Positions 23,961 to 25,913 of a stretch of DNA of 25,913 nucleotides are shown here, in pieces. The position numbers and the translations under genes were made by a program. The stretch is from Smithella sp. GTDB taxonomy: Bacteria; Desulfobacterota; Syntrophia; Syntrophales; Smithellaceae. The notes below the pieces were generated by a model. That model saw only the letters and a list, made by a program, of their open reading frames with translations, searched no databases and was not told the origin of the DNA. The stretch's first letter is position 1; each line of letters opens with the position of its first letter. The stretch is taken from assembly GCA_012797505.1 (NCBI GenBank), contig JAAZOZ010000399.1, positions 1 to 25,913 of the forward strand, given 5' to 3'.

Positions 23961-25282
23961 GCAACAGCCTCCTCGCCCATTCCGATCTTTTCCACGACCT
24001 TAATATTGGCCCGCTGTTCGATAAAGTCAAATACCTTTTTCTGAAGAATCTCCGCTTTCAGGGATTCTTTTTTCTCCTCATCCTCATAGATGCTTTTGAC
24101 GGAATCAATACCCACATGATGGATTTCCGACAACTCCTTGATATGATTATCCATATCTTCATCGGATACCGCGACGGCTTCTTTTTCGGCTATTTTTTTG
24201 AAAAGGAGAAAGGCCCTGACCGTTTTCTCCGCTTCGGTTTTGAACTGATCGTGCATTCGGAAACTCAGTTCCATTGCGCTCTTCTCGTCCATGCCGGCGG
24301 ACCGCATTCTTTTTTGCGTATCGGCAATCATGTAGAAGATCTGCCTCTGCACCAGGGACGCCGGCGCTTCAAATGCATTGGCGGCGAGCAGGACCTCCGT
24401 AATCGAATCCTTCAGCTTCGCATCGCTCTGGCGCTTACATTGCTCTTCCATGGATTTCCGGACTTCACTTTTCAAATCGTCCAGCGTGTTGTACTTGTCG
24501 AAATTCTTGACGAATTCTTCATTCAGTTCAGGCAGCTTCTGTTCTTTGAGCTCCTTGAGCGTTATTGAAAAGACGACGTTTTTCCCCGCCATCTTCGATT
24601 CGGAATAATCGGCCGGAAATGTAACCGAAATGTCCTTCTTCTCGCCTTTCTTCATTCCCGCCACCTGCTCTTCAAAACCGGGGACGAATCTTTTTGAACC
24701 GAGTTCCAGAAGATAGTCATCCGCTTTCAGTTCGGGGAGCGCTTCGCCATCCAGCGTGCCCGCGAAATCAATCGTCACGAAATCTCCCATCGCCGCCGGC
24801 CGGTCTTCCGCGACATCCTGCAGGCTGGCAAACATGCGGCGGATTTCGTTAAGGCGCTTTTCCATATCGGCATCGGAAACCTTGATTTCGGTTCTTGTGA
24901 GTTCGATCCCCTGATATCCCTGCGGATCAATCTCCGGCTCCGTTTCAAAGGAGGCGCTGAAAGAAAAGTCCGTATCCTCCTTCAATCCGTTCTGCTCGAT
25001 TTCCGGACGGGAAAGCGACACCATTTTTCGCTGATCCAGCTCCTGCCAGTAGTACCGGTTGACGATGTTGGTGATGGCTTCCCCTTCCGCATCGCTCTTG
25101 AAATAGGTTTCCAGCACCTTCCGGGGAATCTTGCCCGGACGGAAACCCTTGATTTTCGCCTTCTTGCCGATGGTCCGGTAAACGGCGTCCAATTCATCTT
25201 TTACAAAGGCCCAGGGGATCTCGAAAGACATTTTTTTCTTTACCTGGCTTAGGTCCTCTACTTTAACGGAAAGCTCGCTCAC
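23957..25282 (-). CDS. tig: Trigger factor, ribosome-associated chaperone
   Basis: Trigger factor binds ribosomal protein L23 at the exit tunnel and shields nascent chains. The product is 441 residues from the preferred start. The N-terminal ribosome-binding domain has the signature GFRPGKIP. A FKBP-type prolyl isomerase domain sits at about residues 145-230 (GDFVTIDFAG, FVPGFEEQVAGMKKGEKKDI), and an extended helical C-terminal arm follows. I chose GTG at 25282: AAGGAG lies nine bases upstream, and SELSVKVEDLSQVKKKM matches usual family starts. An ATG at 25327 would add 15 Lys/Glu-rich residues that look non-native. It is 47 bases after the CCA end of tRNA-Leu, with no terminator between. Confidence 0.96.
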   Translation of the reverse strand: MSELSVKVEDLSQVKKKMSFEIPWAFVKDELDAVYRTIGKKAKIKGFRPGKIPRKVLETYFKSDAEGEAITNIVNRYYWQELDQRKMVSLSRPEIEQNGLKEDTDFSFSASFETEPEIDPQGYQGIELTRTEIKVSDADMEKRLNEIRRMFASLQDVAEDRPAAMGDFVTIDFAGTLDGEALPELKADDYLLELGSKRFVPGFEEQVAGMKKGEKKDISVTFPADYSESKMAGKNVVFSITLKELKEQKLPELNEEFVKNFDKYNTLDDLKSEVRKSMEEQCKRQSDAKLKDSITEVLLAANAFEAPASLVQRQIFYMIADTQKRMRSAGMDEKSAMELSFRMHDQFKTEAEKTVRAFLLFKKIAEKEAVAVSDEDMDNHIKELSEIHHVGIDSVKSIYEDEEKKESLKAEILQKKVFDFIEQRANIKVVEKIGMGEEAVA

Positions 25283-25329
25283 GCCTTGATTCTCCTTCTT
25301 TTGTATGGAATTCTCCTTCATTTTCATTC

Positions 25330-25414
25330 TGGTGCGAGAGAGGAGACTTGAACTCCTAAGGTTTTACCCGCTGGATCCTAAGTCCAGTGCGTCTGCCAAT
25401 TCCGCCACTCTCGC
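25330..25414 (-). tRNA. tRNA-Leu (UAG)
   Basis: This is a class II tRNA with a long variable arm. The acceptor GCGAGAG pairs with CTCTCGC. The anticodon arm is CTGGA-CTTAGGA-TCCAG with anticodon TAG, and the T-loop is TTCAAGT. The discriminator is A and the CCA is encoded. It is the first element of the tig-clpP-clpX-lon transcript and must be cut out of it. Confidence 0.97.
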
Positions 25415-25430
25415 CCGTGATGGCTTCGGG

Positions 25431-25458
25431 ATTATATATTCATTGGTCAAAATGTCAA
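25431..25458 (-). promoter_or_regulatory. Consensus sigma-70 promoter of tRNA-Leu-tig-clpP-clpX-lon
   Basis: Both boxes match consensus perfectly on the minus strand: TTGACA (25458-25453) and TATAAT (25436-25431), with a 16-base spacer. Transcription would start about ten bases before tRNA-Leu. No other promoter is obvious before tig, so the chaperone/protease genes are probably driven from here. Confidence 0.85.
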
Positions 25459-25571
25459 CGCGGATTATTTTCGGCATTCTGCTGCAAAACCAGTCATGTT
25501 GCAATTCCTGCAGGCCGTATCCTGTAGAGTAAAATTCCCTGTATTGCAAGAGAAAGATGAACTGGGAAAAA

Positions 25572-25648
25572 TGGTCGGGGCGAGTGGATTTGAACCACCG
25601 GCCCTCTGAACCCCATTCAGATACGCTACCAGACTGCGCCACGCCCCG
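25572..25648 (-). tRNA. tRNA-Pro (GGG)
   Basis: The minus strand folds with acceptor CGGGGCG paired to CGCCCCG, anticodon arm TCTGA-ATGGGGT-TCAGA with anticodon GGG, and T-loop TTCAAAT. The discriminator is A and the CCA is encoded. It lies 157 bases upstream of tRNA-Leu. No intrinsic terminator with a T-run was seen between the two. Confidence 0.97.
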
Positions 25649-25673
25649 ACAAGATGTGCTAAAAGTGTTGAGG

Positions 25674-25702
25674 GAATTACCACCTTCGGTAAAACCTGTC
25701 AA
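25674..25702 (-). promoter_or_regulatory. Promoter of tRNA-Pro
   Basis: A perfect TTGACA (25702-25697) on the minus strand is followed by TAATTC (25679-25674) after 17 bases. The -10 is weak, but an alternative GGTAAT at 15 bases overlaps it. The predicted start is about 20 bases before the tRNA, like the other tRNA promoters in this window. Confidence 0.6.
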
Positions 25703-25913
25703 GAGCAAACACCAAATTCGAAAGGACAGCTCAGGATGGCTTGTTGCCCAAACACCTTTTCGCTTGCCTGAGAGCGTTTTGTATAAATCTAAGGCTTGCG
25801 AAAGGCTTTGACAAAACTCGCCTTCGGCTCAAACAGTTGTCAAAGGCTGATCTTCCGCTTCGCCAAGACCGGGAGCGCGCAGCATTTGCGGAGCGCAATA
25901 AAAAATTGAATGC
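25703..25913. repeat. Non-coding tail with inverted repeats
   Basis: No convincing gene is seen here. A perfect 9-base inverted repeat, CTTTGACAA (25806-25814) and TTGTCAAAG (25837-25845), encloses a GCC-TTC-GGC mini-hairpin. A second pair, CTCAGG (25730-25735) and CCTGAG (25767-25772), lies nearby. The look is that of a dispersed extragenic palindromic element, but a single copy cannot prove that. Confidence 0.4.

Noticed and set aside
25499..25549. TTGCAAT/ATTGCAA inverted repeat between tRNA-Pro and tRNA-Leu as a terminator
   Set aside because: The arms are 7 bases with a long spacer, and no T-run follows on the minus strand.
25364..25708. 114-codon minus-strand frame over tRNA-Pro and tRNA-Leu
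   Set aside because: It overlaps two complete tRNA genes. Translations through tRNAs commonly look like this.
1..25913. CRISPR arrays, insertion sequences, integrase or attachment sites next to the tRNAs
   Set aside because: No regularly spaced repeats, transposase or integrase genes, or tRNA-end direct repeats were seen.

Overview
The window is a densely packed stretch of chromosomal housekeeping genes from a Gram-negative bacterium. The best guess is a deltaproteobacterium (Desulfobacterota) of the Syntrophales type. Lnt, CorC, MltD and signal-peptide-bearing periplasmic proteases point to an outer membrane. The phoH - 7TM-HD hydrolase (PgpH-like) - ybeY order and the tRNA-Leu - tig - clpP - clpX - lon order fit that group. 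The taxonomic call is inference from gene content and order. There is no sign of a mobile element, phage, CRISPR array or rRNA.

Layout. (1) Bases 1-4074, minus strand, one likely operon from a promoter near 4101-4129: dtd, a DUF1285-like gene, guaB and the 5' part of dnaE, which runs off the left edge. (2) Bases 4202-13882, plus strand, tightly packed: a radical SAM protein, a 79-residue membrane protein, a catalytic and a degenerate M16 peptidase, an M20 peptidase, a 127-base gap with possible RNA structure, then phoH, pgpH-like and ybeY. (3) Bases 13885-19220, minus strand and convergent: mltD with its own promoter, and a corC-lnt-prfB operon. prfB is read through a +1 programmed frameshift at CTT TGA C. 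(4) Bases 19337-19573, minus: tRNA-Val and tRNA-Asp with promoter and terminator. (5) Bases 19651-25414, minus: lon, clpX, clpP, tig and tRNA-Leu(UAG), led by a promoter with both consensus boxes. (6) Bases 25572-25913: tRNA-Pro(GGG), its promoter, and a non-coding tail with inverted repeats.

How they fit together. Trigger factor, ClpXP and Lon form a protein folding and quality-control operon. PhoH, YbeY, RF2, Dtd and the four tRNAs serve translation and RNA maturation. Lnt, CorC and MltD serve the envelope. The least routine part is 4202-10126, where a radical SAM enzyme, a tiny membrane protein and three peptidases are translationally linked. This could be a peptide-modification or peptide-processing unit, or only neighbouring genes. 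Most of the rest is recognisable core genome, and I did not find a clear-cut novel system.
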